The notes below the pieces were generated by a model. It was not told where the DNA came from, did not search any database, and was given only the letters and a program-made list of their open reading frames with translations. Positions 22,965-33,691 of a stretch of 64,000 nucleotides of DNA are shown here, piece by piece. The position numbers were made by a program, and so were the translations under genes. This DNA comes from Diaporthe sp. PMI_573. Lineage: Eukaryota; Ascomycota; Sordariomycetes; Diaporthales; Diaporthaceae. The stretch covers positions 930,001 through 994,000 of the forward strand of contig JAJTUP010000005.1 in NCBI GenBank assembly GCA_021399435.1, given 5' to 3'. The stretch's first letter is position 1, and every line of letters begins with the position of its first letter.

Positions 22965-24461
22965 TCAAACAGCATCCACGGATCCGGAAGGCGACTTCTT
23001 CGCTGAATGAACCCAAGTAGTGGAAGACACTACCACTACAGGTGCTGCTGAGTCTCGCAACTCACAAAACGAATCGAGGTCCAAGTCTTCCGTACGAACC
23101 TCATTACTCGGCTTTCTCGACACGTTCTCCGACCCTACCAATGAGGCAAGACGTCTTTGCAGTGAAGAAGCTGTTGAGTGCAAGTGTGTCTTCGACTTTG
23201 CAATAACCTGCGGTAGACTGGTCGTACAAGATACGATGATAGCGATGTTTATCTCGATAGCACTGATTGTTGTCTATGGTCAACTAGCTGAGACGGGTCA
23301 CTGAAGGAAGCCAGCACAAACTCACCTGACCTTAGATGCAACTGCGTGATCCCAATAGGTGTCCTCACTGTGGTATCGAATGGCAAACTGTGCGAGACGG
23401 GCCGTGCTTGCTCTACAGGCACTGCGTATGTTAGATTTAGCTTTGCCACGGACTCCTGTGCGTGTACGTGTAACTGATGGGTGTAAACTTACACTAATCT
23501 AGCCGAAAACATGGCAACTAGACCGATTTTGCGTGCTTGAGGAAGTTGCAATTTTAGAATGAGCGGCATAGGTAATACGAGTATCCAGAAATCTGTAACA
23601 ACATTGAAAGCCGAGTGGACGAGCTGACCCGGGCCACCGATGTTGTCGCAGAACTGAAGGGATCCCGCCGCGATGCCTACGCATTTTACAGCCGCAGCTA
23701 TCCCGGCATATAGCATGGCAGTGTAGAAGAGAGCCATGAAAGGTAGTCCGATGTGTATGGATGTCCGTAGCCACTTGCTGACGCTGAATATGCGAAGATA
23801 CAAGAGCAGGATAGAAGCCTTGGCGAAAAAGATTGAAACGGGGAAAATTATGCCGTTTGAGGACATGAGCTATTTGAACGAATGGTTAACGATGAGGTGA
23901 TTTAGAAAGAGTGATCTTATAGACTCACCCTGACGTTTTTGTTATTGAGAACCTAGGATACTGGCACGTCCCATATATGCCGACCATAACCGGCTTCCTT
24001 GATTGCTAACGAAAGGTCAGTGTTGCGGGCAAGGTCTATTTCGAAACGCAAGGCGTACCTAAACTATCTATAGCTATGTGTGCTACGGATCCAATCTGCG
24101 AGAATTAGCATTAGCCGCCTTTCGCCCTTGAACAAACTGTGTTCCAAAACCCACAGCAGAGATGATACACGCATCTATGCAAGCATACGTTAGCATTCAT
24201 CTTATTACATCTAGAGGCTTTTATGTGCAGAGTGCGATGGGGTTTACAGTCACTCAACTCCCAAACCTTGGCCCATTTCTACCGTACAAGGATTCGGAGT
24301 AATACTATAATGAGCATGATGGAAGTGAAGACAGCGTCCACGATGACAAGCTGTGGGCCAAGGGACGGAGGGTCCACGAAATTGGATGTCTGGCCGTCCG
24401 GAGGCTGCTGGACTGGGATCTTGTCCAACGGGTAGCCAGACAAAGAAGAGCTTGAGGACAT
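22965..24461 (-). pseudogene. SAT4/PTH11-type seven-segment membrane protein, probably inactivated
   Basis: Fungal rhodopsin-like (SAT4 family) integral membrane protein. ATG at 24461 (MSSSSSLSGYPLDK) leads to segment 1 (LVIVDAVFTSIMLIIVLL). Further exons carry DACIISAVGFG, IGSVAHIAIDSL, YGRHIWDVPVS, FFAKASILLLYLRIFS, a long segment block to FSARL, ESVAKLNLTYAV and ISAIEINIAIIVSC, followed by a Ser-rich tail ending at 22965. Two defects are visible: an in-frame TAG at 23955-23953 between VPVS and VLNNKNVR, where family members read through, and no GT-AG choice that joins exon 1 to exon 2 in phase. A C-to-T change (CAG to TAG) would explain the stop. Intron layout otherwise fits a once-functional gene. 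A skipped-exon isoform would lose conserved residues. Confidence 0.62.
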
Positions 24462-25555
24462 GTTGGCAGAGGACTTGTTCGTTTTCCTGCGGAAAGTAAA
24501 GAGTTGGATGCCGTGAGAGCTGCCTCTTCGAGATTTCCGATGAATCTGGGGCTACTGTAGGATCGAATCCATGTACAAAGGCCCAGCTCTCGTCTCCAAG
24601 TTCTGCATTCCTTGTGGGCCTGGCAGCAACGCAGCAGCTGGAATGGAGCTGTTGGTAAGTTTAGATCTGAGTTTTCTTATCTCCCCAGCCAGGCAGAGAA
24701 TCCACTGTGGATGTTGTTCGACGGCAAGAAATGCACTTTTGCCAAATCTGTGATGTCTCGATATCTGCGCATCCCGGTGAGCCGCCAGCCTGTTGGTTCT
24801 ACCACATCCGTTGGAAGACTTTGCCTAATGACGCGTTGATAAATTTTTGGATACATCATCGCAAATTAGAATTTGAGTTTATTAGTGCCACGATCGGCAC
24901 CGTCCAACTGCATGCGAATGGCTAGTTTTTGTGCGCAAGTAGCATGTTGGTTGTTCGTGCAGCCGTGAATCTGGCTCCACAAAAGCTTGGTGCAGCCACA
25001 GCATGTTACCCACGTTCTGTTGGTGTCAGAGGTCCGTCCGGGGTGGAGCGCCCGCGTCACGCGCCGCTCCAAAGTATTAATTTTAGTCGTCGAAGGCTTC
25101 AGCTGTTGGTGCGCTGTTTTCGAACGTCCTGCTGCGCCGCCCGGCGGACGCAGGAGCCGCCAACAGTTGCATTGCTAGACGCGGCACAAGCTCTTGATAC
25201 TATCAAAACACATGTTCTTACATACAAAAATAGAGCCATAAGTCTCGATATCTGAATATTTCCGATAGAGGGCTGATCATAGGTGTTCATAATCCGTGGC
25301 ATTTTGTACTCTGAAGTTGTCCGAGTACGAATCAAGTGATACATACGTCGACGTGCCAACGCAAGTGTGCCTTCGTCATTGCACTTGCGTACATAGAGTC
25401 CGTGTACAGATGTGCGCATTTGTTGTCGCATTCCACCGCTTCTACATTCTTAAATTTTAAAGGTCTTGCACAAGCTTGTTGGCAAACGGGCATCCGCACC
25501 AACTTGAGGACACATCCTGCGGCAGCTCAGCACGAAATCTTTCAACATTGTCACC
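24462..25555. other. Intergenic region (1.1 kb)
   Basis: Promoter space between the SAT4-type gene and the SDR gene. No domain-bearing open frame on either strand. Confidence 0.5.
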
Positions 25556-26683
25556 ATGTCGGCCCAATCCACCTCTTCGGACCTCAGTCCTGTCATGATC
25601 ACCGGTGGCTGTGGATTCGTTGGCTCTCATTTGGCTGAAGGCCTGCTCGCAGAGAATCCCAACTGCCAAATTCATGTCATCGATGTGAACACTGAGAGGA
25701 ACCAAGTTCCTGGTGTCCATTACCACACTTGCGATATCACATCTTCTGCGGACGTAGAGTCCGCCTTTGTTGAGATTAAGCCTCAGACCGTCTTCCACGT
25801 TGCATCTCCAGACCCTCTAGTCCTGAACCCAGCTCGATTCCGCACCGTGAACGTCAACGGTGCAAGGAATCTCTTACATGCGGCCCAAAAGACCAAATCT
25901 GTGAAGGCCTTTGTCTACACATCAACGTCCTCGGCTATTCACGATAATGTCAGCGAATTGGTCGATGCCGACGAGTCGCTGCCAGTCCTTCGATACCCAG
26001 CCCAGAAGCGAGTGTACACTCTGACCAAGGTTGAGGCCGAAGACGACATCCTTGCAGCGAACCGTCAAGGTGGAGACTCGTCCATGTTGACAGTATCTAT
26101 TCGCCCCGCTACTGCCTTTGGAGCGCGTGATTTTGGCTTTATGGGCAAGGTTATTGCCCAAGCCCGAGCTGGAAAAGCAAATGCGCAGATTGGGCCGGGA
26201 AAGAACTACTACGATGTCACATATATCTCCAATCTAGTGGATGCTCATCTCCTTGCCGCTCATGCCCTGATCAACGCATATGGCAGGGCTGCTCCACCTC
26301 TGGAGAGTCAGGTTGATGGCCAGGCTTTCATTATTACCAACGACGAGCCAGTTCTTTTCTGGGAGTTCAATCGAGCCGTTGCTGCCTCCGTTGGCATGCC
26401 TGTGAAAAAGGAGGATATCAAAGTCATCCCTTACTGGGTTGCCATGCTGGCAGCTACAGTAAGCGAGTGGAGCACTTGGATCTTTTCCTTCGGCAAGAAA
26501 CAGGCTCTAATTACTAGGGAGGCTGTGCACTTGAGCACCATTACCCGCACTCTCAAGTGTGACAAGGCGAAGCGAATCCTCGGCTACAAGCCGAGGATTG
26601 GGGTCTACGAAGGGCTTGAGCAATGCAGCAAGTGGTTTGTCAAGGAAGCGAAGAAGACTGAACAGTCTAAGAAGGTAGTCTGA
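25556..26683 (+). CDS. 3beta-HSD/sterol-4-carboxylate-dehydrogenase-type extended SDR
   Basis: 375-aa NAD(P)-dependent dehydrogenase, intronless, ATG at 25556. The cofactor motif GGCGFVG (residues 18-24) and acid-tipped VIDVNTE are followed by the DITS motif, FHVASPDP, and the active-site pair in YTLTKVEAE (YxxxK). This is the 3beta-hydroxysteroid dehydrogenase/C-4 decarboxylase family, whose Erg26 members oxidise the 3-hydroxyl and decarboxylate at C-4 of sterols. Second-half hydrophobic segment VIPYWVAMLAATVSEW is typical of membrane-associated members. It lies between a decayed SAT4 gene and a P450, so a tailoring role on a sterol or triterpenoid is a reasonable inference. The housekeeping ERG26 is an alternative, though the neighbourhood makes it less likely. 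Confidence 0.85.
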   Translation: MSAQSTSSDLSPVMITGGCGFVGSHLAEGLLAENPNCQIHVIDVNTERNQVPGVHYHTCDITSSADVESAFVEIKPQTVFHVASPDPLVLNPARFRTVNVNGARNLLHAAQKTKSVKAFVYTSTSSAIHDNVSELVDADESLPVLRYPAQKRVYTLTKVEAEDDILAANRQGGDSSMLTVSIRPATAFGARDFGFMGKVIAQARAGKANAQIGPGKNYYDVTYISNLVDAHLLAAHALINAYGRAAPPLESQVDGQAFIITNDEPVLFWEFNRAVAASVGMPVKKEDIKVIPYWVAMLAATVSEWSTWIFSFGKKQALITREAVHLSTITRTLKCDKAKRILGYKPRIGVYEGLEQCSKWFVKEAKKTEQSKKVV

Positions 26684-27595
26684 TGTGAGCGGGTAATTCA
26701 GATGTTGGATTTTGCTCACAGCTATGCCTTTTATATGCTATGGAGATTCATAGATAGATTCCAGGATTCTAATTACCATGCCGAGTGTGCTTGATTTAGC
26801 AGGAGACCTTGTCCGCCGTCAATTGTCCAGGAGCCACGGAAGACCGAGACACGTCTCTCTGTTCTCGTGCTCTTTCACAGGATACTAGGTATGTTGTCTT
26901 ACCGAATAGATCACACAACCTAATATCCGATTGAGCGCTGGACGTGCCTAGCAGTTCTCTGTCGAGGCGTTTAGGCTCTCCAGCCTGCATCAGATGTTTA
27001 AAAATAGAACCTGGTATCCACATTCCAAGGACAGCCACCGCGATCTTACTACTCATCCGGAACCAAATTGGGGATAGATAAGCACAAGCTGAAGTCCCTA
27101 GATAGAAGTCCCCACAGCGCACAATATACACCCATGGTTGTTCTTGCCGGATTGAAGCAGCTGGGCGCTTACAGTGGCTCCGCAAACATGATGCCCACTC
27201 CCCCAGTGCTGGCGAGGTCAATCATTGATGGTATTACTAATTCTAGCTTTCCAGCCGTTCGGGTCACACGCTAAAGTCTTAGCCCCATCTTCAGCCACCA
27301 ATATGCAGTTTTGTCGACCAACACACCTTTGGAGCAACAATTTCACTGAATACGATCCGACTGTAACGATATTGTTTTATCAGAGGTCATCAAACACTTT
27401 GTACAGATATGTTCAAAGCGCAATCACGACCCGGCAGATGAATATTGCAAATATCGTGACATGGTCACAGATGGCAGCCGAAATAGATATAAGCCGGGGA
27501 CGGGATGGGATGGATTGAGTTGATGGCAGAATCTCCTGCGAACACTAACTTTTTAATTGCTGCCGTTGTTCTTGGGAACGTGCAATATCAAAAAA
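26684..27595. other. Intergenic region
   Basis: About 910 nt with lower G+C than the flanking genes. No gene supported; it contains the upstream region of the P450 at 27596. Confidence 0.5.
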
Positions 27596-29510
27596 ATGTC
27601 GCTACGTGCATCAATTCTGCCATCGAGCATGTTCATGCTATGCCTCTTTTCCATTTTGGTACTGCTGAGTTATGTGACTGCTGTCTGGGTGGTCCATCAA
27701 CTCTACCTGCAGCGTTGGGGCTCACAGGTGAGCTGATTCCTCGGCTCTCCAGTTTCGAGGCGTATTCTAATCGATTTCATAGCATCACGAAGGTGTCAGC
27801 GATGCGAAATATTCAACATGAGCGGGAAGACGGTTTCCAGGCCTGACATACCTTTGGGCCGGGTCAGACATCATCCTTGAGAATTATGTATGAAAAACCT
27901 GCTTCATTGAGTTACCGTGCTCTGGATATGGATCTGACCAACACAAAAAAGAGACCTGGTGTACCTTACAAGATACAGACCCCAGAAACGACTTACATTC
28001 ATGTTTCGTCAGAGCAGCACATGAATGAGTTGAAGTCCTCGTCGAAGGACCAACTATCTCTTCATGCCTGGGCCAATGATGTGAGTGAATCTTTTTCCTT
28101 GCAGCGCCCATCAAGTAGAAAAAGCTAAGAATGGATGCCGCTGTCTAGATGCTTAGGCCCGATTACACAATGGGTGGCCTTGAGGTGAAGGACAACGGCA
28201 CCGCAAATGGTACTGTCCACCACCGTGTGCTCCGTGTGGTTTTGACCTCTCGTATCCCGGATTTGTATGCCCCGCTGTCGAGCATAGTAACTTCTGTCAT
28301 TGAGAAGCAGATGAGTAGCGGTGTTCTTGACCGCAATGGATGGACGACTCTACCGAGCTGGACCATGGCGAAGAGGATCATCACAACCGCCAATGCCAGG
28401 GTCTATTTTGGGTCAGAGCTGATGGACAACACCGAGTTCCACGACTCTGTTCATTCTTTCATTGACGACCTGCTCTTCACGGCCGAAGTTCTCCGATGGA
28501 CACCATCAATTACACATCCACTTGTTTCACGACTCCTCATGCGGAACCACAGAGCGTCGAAGACAATAATCGAGCACCTGACACCGGTGGTAGAGGAACG
28601 GCTGCGTCACGCGAGAACTGGCCGTCCGGGCTCGAATTGCCCTAGGCCAGTTGATTGTGTCCAATTCTTCGTGGACGCGAACAGCCGCAAGCAGGAGTGG
28701 ACTGCTAGCAGAATCGTCCAGGTTGTTCTCGGCATGTGGTTTGCTTCCGTCCACCAGCCTGTGCTCACACTTATCTACGCCCTGGAAAACTTGTGCGAGC
28801 ATCCGGAATACATCGAACCACTGAGACGGGAGCTTTCTACCTTATCTTCTGGGTGCCACAAATCCGATGACCTTGAGGCCGCAAGCCAGGTGTCAGCCTC
28901 GACGCTCGAGAATCTCCCCATGCTCGATGCCTTCATGAAGGAATCCTCTCGCCTGCGTCCCTCTGACGCGATTTCTGTGCGACGAAAAGTCATGCAGCCC
29001 TTCACGTTCAAAGACGCCATCCACATTCCAGCAGGAGATGTGCTCTGCGTTCCGATGAATGCGATCATGCGGGATGAGGCTTTATATCCAGACGCTGAGA
29101 GGTTTTCTGCGCGGAGATTCTTGGAGTCAATTTCTCAGAGTGAGGAAGACCGAAAAAATACCGTCAAAAATATGAGCAGATTCACGGACTCGGATTTCCG
29201 TTATCCACTTTGGGGCTTGGGCGGTCATGCTTGGTAAGTGCCCGTTCATTCCAACACTGTTCGCGAGGTGACTCGCCGATCTGAGTGTCGCTTGAGTGAA
29301 TGCTAACTTCGATGCAGTCCAGGAAGATTATACTCGTCCTTCATTATGAAGCTTTGTCTTGCAACCCTGCTGAACAATTATGACATTCAATTGGGTCTGG
29401 AGCCGGGTCCTCGAAGATTCTACTTCCGAACGGCTACTCTGCCCCACCCCAAGTCGACTTTACGCTTCCGAAGACTTGGAAACAGTGACCAGGGGAGATC
29501 AGCCAACTGA
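27596..29510 (+). CDS. Cytochrome P450 monooxygenase with disturbed N-terminal region
   Basis: Haem monooxygenase, ER anchor from ATG at 27596 (MSLRASILPSSMF then a 20-residue hydrophobic run). Exon 1 ends at a GTGAGC donor near 27730. Downstream, the block KIQTPETTYIHVSSEQH...HAWAND, ExxR as ESSR, and the haem loop WGLGGHA-CPGR (cysteine codon split by the intron near 29,234-29,317) are intact. It ends at 29510. The segment 27,800-27,950 is problematic: RCEIFNMSGKTVSRPDIPLG, SDIILENY and DLTNTKKRPGVPYK lie in three different frames. A conservative GT-AG splice can join PLGR to RPGVPYK, but it drops about 25 residues normally present between helix A and the first strand. Either the gene is decaying or the isoform is unusual. 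The general type is ent-kaurene-oxidase-like. Confidence 0.72.
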
Positions 29511-30168
29511 GCTATGTATAGGCTGTGACGCAATGGGTTAAACATGAAAATGGAATTGTTTCTCTCTTTCTGCATTCTTTCCGCGGGTCACCTGGCCAGG
29601 GCAAACAATGTTCTCGAAGGACGCTCGAGAAGAGTTCTGGGTACCGACCACCTTGTAATTATACATACGAGACCACTTACGTGCCAGGCAATGCAATCGT
29701 GGCATTCTACTGCTCTGAAGTCTGTGTGCGCGTGCACTTTCTTTCGAGCATTGCGTTGTGTGATAAGCAGGGTAGAAATTCGACTTGACCTCCGCTGGTC
29801 GCTGAATCAAATGCGGCCACTGGCTCTGTTGAATCTGGGTGAGGTGTGGCCTTCGCCTGCCCAGTTCTCGGAGAAGAGTTACAATGTGGCTTTGTTCCGT
29901 GAAGAAGAAAGAATCCTTCTCTTCACATAACATTTGTGTGGCTTGCTTTGTTTTCTTTATTGCGCAGCTGTAATCAAAGGAACACAATCCCACCTTATCA
30001 TGGCACATCACAATAGAAGTTGCCTATTAATTCTGAAACACAAAGCCTATTATGGCTGCTAGGACTTCCTTCATAAGTACTACCTCGAGTTGACGAGAAA
30101 GGTGACTTATTTTCTTTCCTCCTACGATACAGATGTGCTAGACCGTACTAACCAGAGACTGATTCAAT
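29511..30168. other. Intergenic region
   Basis: About 660 nt. Both strands are open over 29,540-29,930, but without domains, good starts or splice signals. I see no gene. Confidence 0.5.
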
Positions 30169-30757
30169 ATGTCGAAAGAAACTAAACAAGAACGATCTAC
30201 TCGTGGCCGTAAGGCCAAGTGGACCCATTTGGACATTTCCAGTGTAGGGTGCACGGGAAAAGAAGCTGGAAATCCAGATAACGCAAAACGACAGCCTGCA
30301 TATGTATGTTTGCAATTTCCTTGTGTTGATAACTTTTCTTTACATCTGCTAAATTACTTCCTAGTACTCATTCGATGGCGTGCTATCCGATTACCAGAAC
30401 AATGGTGGAGAGACGTGGATGCTCGAGTCCGAGGCATACTGGCAGGTGAAGAACTCCCTGGAGAAACGCACGTCTGAGTATCCAAGGACAACCCGTTTCG
30501 TTGATGCCTCCAGCCTCCCACTCAAAAAGGTAAGTCTATGCGAGGGCTCCGTCCTTAACCATATACCACTGGTACCCGGGCAGACCAAGGCTTGGGACCC
30601 GAGCCAGCGGCCCGGAGCGGTGAGAGCGTATTTTTACCCCAAAGAGCCGTGGAATTTTGATGTGCTGTATCATGACCCACGCCGGCCTCAACACCCGGAG
30701 AGTGGACAGCATGCGTATAGCCTCGCGTGCCACCATCCCGAAGCACGCGAGGAATAG
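30169..30757 (+). CDS. Small hypothetical protein, three exons
   Basis: ATG at 30169 opens a basic N-terminus (MSKETKQERSTRGRKAKWTH). The intron GTATGT...CCTAG (about 30,304-30,364) joins PAY to YSFDGVLSDYQ, and a second one (about 30,529-30,582) joins LPLKK to TKAWDPSQ, both in phase; the stop is at 30755-30757. The product is about 155 aa, hydrophilic, with a Trp/Tyr-rich middle (ETWMLESEAYWQ) and no signal peptide or membrane segment. Consistent splicing and frame continuity support a real gene. No family recognised. Confidence 0.6.
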
Positions 30758-31454
30758 TTAAATGTGGAATAGCTACCACTCTAGCATACGATAAGTCCAT
30801 AATTACGTTTATTTCCACCAATGAGTCGTCTTGATATTTGTAAGTTAACTATTCTCGTCCGGCACCTCACGGGCCGTTTTTTTTTTTAAAAAAAAAATGA
30901 TTACGCACATGGTGTGCAACTCTACATAGTGAGCAACTTCAATTGGTGATGGGTCGGGTAGTATGACTACCACCATGCCGTGCGTTATGTGAAATAATTT
31001 GAAAACTTCGAGCATGGGAGCCTGCCGATGACCACAGTAAATCCTTGGGCTGCATTCCGGGGTAGCAAGAGTTGAAAGGTCACATGGAAGTTTGTAGAGC
31101 CATGATCATGGCCAGCTGGGTGCGGCGGTGATGAAGCCTGGGCCCATGCCTATAGCGATGTAATTCGACCAAGATCTAATTTCTGGCAGGTGAAATATTA
31201 CACGGGAAGATACCACATTTGAACGAAAGGATTGTGAAAATAGACTCATTGCTCTCCCAAGGTTGGTGGTGCCAAACTGTGCTGTGATCTTCCCAGCGAG
31301 GGTAGTGATCAATGTTTGGTACGTCCTTGAAAGAGGTCAGTGGTGGTCCCATGGACGACGGAGTACGAAAACAATTGACCTTCTCACTTCGTCTGTGGCA
31401 TTCCGAGCCACCTTTGACCATCCCTCGCCTTCAACCATCCCTCACCATTCGACG
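30758..31454. other. Intergenic region
   Basis: About 700 nt. It contains the T11A10 tract at 30877-30897; nothing else recognised. Confidence 0.5.
30877..30897. repeat. T11A10 homopolymer palindrome
   Basis: Eleven T followed directly by ten A, about 120 nt downstream of the small gene at 30169. On both strands it reads T-run then A-run, so it can fold back or serve as a stiff nucleosome-excluding element. Confidence 0.85.
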
Positions 31455-31670
31455 TCAAGAGTCCTCGCTAGAAGAAGACTGGCCACAACACTCCTCGCAA
31501 ACGTATGGAGCAGCATTGGCGTACATGCTTTGATTCTTTGCCACACAATCCATCATGCCGTTGGCCAACCCTGCGTCCGTGATGGTCGGGCAGTGCACGA
31601 CATCCTGAGAGAAAATATCTTCCTCGCCGCACTCCCTGCACAGGCGGTGCCAATGCACCATAAAACACAT
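31455..31670 (-). CDS. Possible small Cys-rich protein (71 aa)
   Basis: ATG at 31670 gives MCFMVHWHRLCRECGEED with cysteines at 2, 11, 14, 27, 42, 59, 62 and 63, ending CGQSSSSEDS. The CxxC and CEECC pairs and the MCF start recall small uncharacterised fungal Cys-rich proteins that may bind zinc. A longer in-frame extension exists upstream but is not Cys-patterned. No splice or homology evidence; it could be chance. Confidence 0.38.
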   Translation of the reverse strand: MCFMVHWHRLCRECGEEDIFSQDVVHCPTITDAGLANGMMDCVAKNQSMYANAAPYVCEECCGQSSSSEDS

Positions 31671-32421
31671 TTGGGAACCGGTGGTTGCTGAGGGTCTGAA
31701 ATAAATGCTTGGCAACCATCGATGCAGTTGGTGACCACTTGGGAGAGGTAAGCTGGTGGCGTTAGTCGTGCTGTTGTCGCTGGGGATTGTGATCAACGTC
31801 GAGGGTTCATAACCAAGTGTGTTATATGAAAACATTCGGAAGACGAAATTCAAGGTTGAGCCAGAGATGCCAGAGATCTGCCTGGATCTTGAGTTAAGTA
31901 TTGATAAACGTGGACCAAGTCACAGCTAAATAGCCGTAATGTGCATATAGTCACTGTCACCGCGCCTGAAAGTCAGAGACATGCCATGACAATCAACACC
32001 AAGTGAACTAACTGGTGTTCGTGTCTTGTTAACTAGTCATGTGGCTTTTCTCGTCACTGGTTGTTGCTGTAAGCTGTGCTGCAAAGCGCTGCATCGAGAA
32101 CGATTCGGCCGAAGCTGGGTTAGGGTCAGGCCAGGGTTTTGCCAGTAGCTCTTGAATCGCGGGGTTTGAAGCTTGGAACAGGGGTTCAGGGGCTCCTCCA
32201 AAGTGTCGCAGGTGAAGCTGGCGCCAAACGCTTTGATCTTTGATCTGACTCCGACGAGCACATGTCTCTCGCTCACATGTGGGCACACGGAGAACAGAAA
32301 GACACAAGAAACACCCAAACACGTCGTCCTGACATCAAACAGCACAGTTCACTATAACGGCATCTCATATTGGCTGCATAAAGCAACACGGCCCGGTGGT
32401 CGAAGCCCAGCAGAGACGAGG
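31671..32421. other. Intergenic region
   Basis: About 750 nt with no supported gene. Confidence 0.45.
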
Positions 32422-32922
32422 ATGATACCATCAAGCACCGCAGTCTTCACCGCAGCAGCAGCCAGCCTGCTGCTGGGACCTGCACTGGCCACCAGCAGCT
32501 CACACCCCGACCCTGAAATATTGCGCGCGCAAACCCTTAACCCGGACGGTCCCGCGCGATGGCTCCAGGCACAAGACGCCGCAGCGCCAACAGCCCTCAC
32601 GGGAGGTTCGGTCAGCCATGCGACAGACGAGGACGAGGGCGCCGCCGAGGGAGCGCCAGGAGTCGCAGTTTCCGAATCAACAGTCACACGAGAGACACAG
32701 AGTGACGGCGGGATTCCGGCGTCGGAGGGCACGCCGCTGGACGGCAGGCCGGAGCTGAAGCTGCAGCCGGAGCTGAGGAGGTCGCAGGACGGAGGCGAAG
32801 GGGGGACGGTTCTTCTGAGGAGGGAAACCAGCGCCGCGCCCACAATATATGGCGTCAGCATCTGGCTGATTCTCGCGTGGCTTGGTCTGCTGTACTTGAT
32901 GTACAGGACTGGCTCCCTGTGA
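32422..32922 (+). CDS. Small predicted secretory/single-pass membrane protein (166 aa)
   Basis: ATG at 32422 gives a signal peptide (MIPSSTAVFTAAAASLLLG, cleavage near ALA-TSSS), a Ser/Thr/Glu/Gly-rich probably disordered body and a C-terminal hydrophobic segment (IYGVSIWLILAWLGLLYLMY) followed by a short RTGSL tail. That is the layout of a type I single-pass protein with a tiny cytosolic tail. The frame is open further upstream to 32173, but the signal peptide fixes the likely start. No family recognised; intronless. Confidence 0.55.
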   Translation: MIPSSTAVFTAAAASLLLGPALATSSSHPDPEILRAQTLNPDGPARWLQAQDAAAPTALTGGSVSHATDEDEGAAEGAPGVAVSESTVTRETQSDGGIPASEGTPLDGRPELKLQPELRRSQDGGEGGTVLLRRETSAAPTIYGVSIWLILAWLGLLYLMYRTGSL

Positions 32923-33691
32923 GGAGGGGTCTAGTCGTTAACCTGCCGTTATGTCTCAGTGCAGGCTCCCTTGTGGTGGTTGGGACATTGTAATTATCTA
33001 CCTCGGTGGTCAGTCAGCGGATGGGTATTCTGTAATGCAGAGCATGCGTTTTGACCGCCATTGCAAATTCTGAGATTAATGTGTTGAGATCACCGAGATC
33101 CATTGGCAATATAAGCGCATTCATCTCACCAGCGTCAGCCGGGAAACAGATGCAGGTACCGGCTGGTCCACCTGTCAAAGGCACGTTGCGCCTGTGCTGT
33201 GGAGTTGGAGTGGTGGGGTCGCCCCTGCACGCATGGCCAGCTACACCAGGCTCAGCTGGCAACGGAATGCGTCATAGACAGCTTCCGGGCTGCCCTCAGT
33301 CGAGGCTATTGCCGCTGGCAGGGGAATTATGGTTATGGCTTGCCTCCTTGAAGCAGAATCTCTAGTACTCGGCAGATGCTCTGTGCAACGCTCTTGGTTT
33401 AGGGGGAGAAAGCCCGTTCAGCAGCCTGGCAGGGATGCAGCTTCCTCGCTTCACGGGCACCCAAACGGACCATTGCAGCACTTGAGCCCAGCTGTGTCTC
33501 AGCTTCGGTACCATCACATCCGGCCTCGACCTCCAAATTTCGACCTTCGAGAGCTCCGACTTCATCCTTAACCTCCACTCGGCCTCAGTGCTCATCAAGC
33601 CCTCCAAACCTCTCGTCGTCGGTCCCCACCTGGCCAAAACCATCCTTCTCGTCCGTGTGCCAAATCCGCCATTGCACATGTTAATCCCTGC
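32923..33691. other. Intergenic region
   Basis: About 770 nt, promoter of the P450 at 33692. No gene or repeat recognised. Confidence 0.5.

Noticed and set aside
26796..27221. Minus-strand frame of 141 codons upstream of the P450 at 27596
   Set aside because: Composition is mixed, no motif or neighbour support, and the DNA is A/T-rich promoter-like.
29538..30011. Minus-strand frame of 157 codons
   Set aside because: The plus strand is open over the same bases and neither has a domain, signal peptide or plausible splice; it looks like chance.
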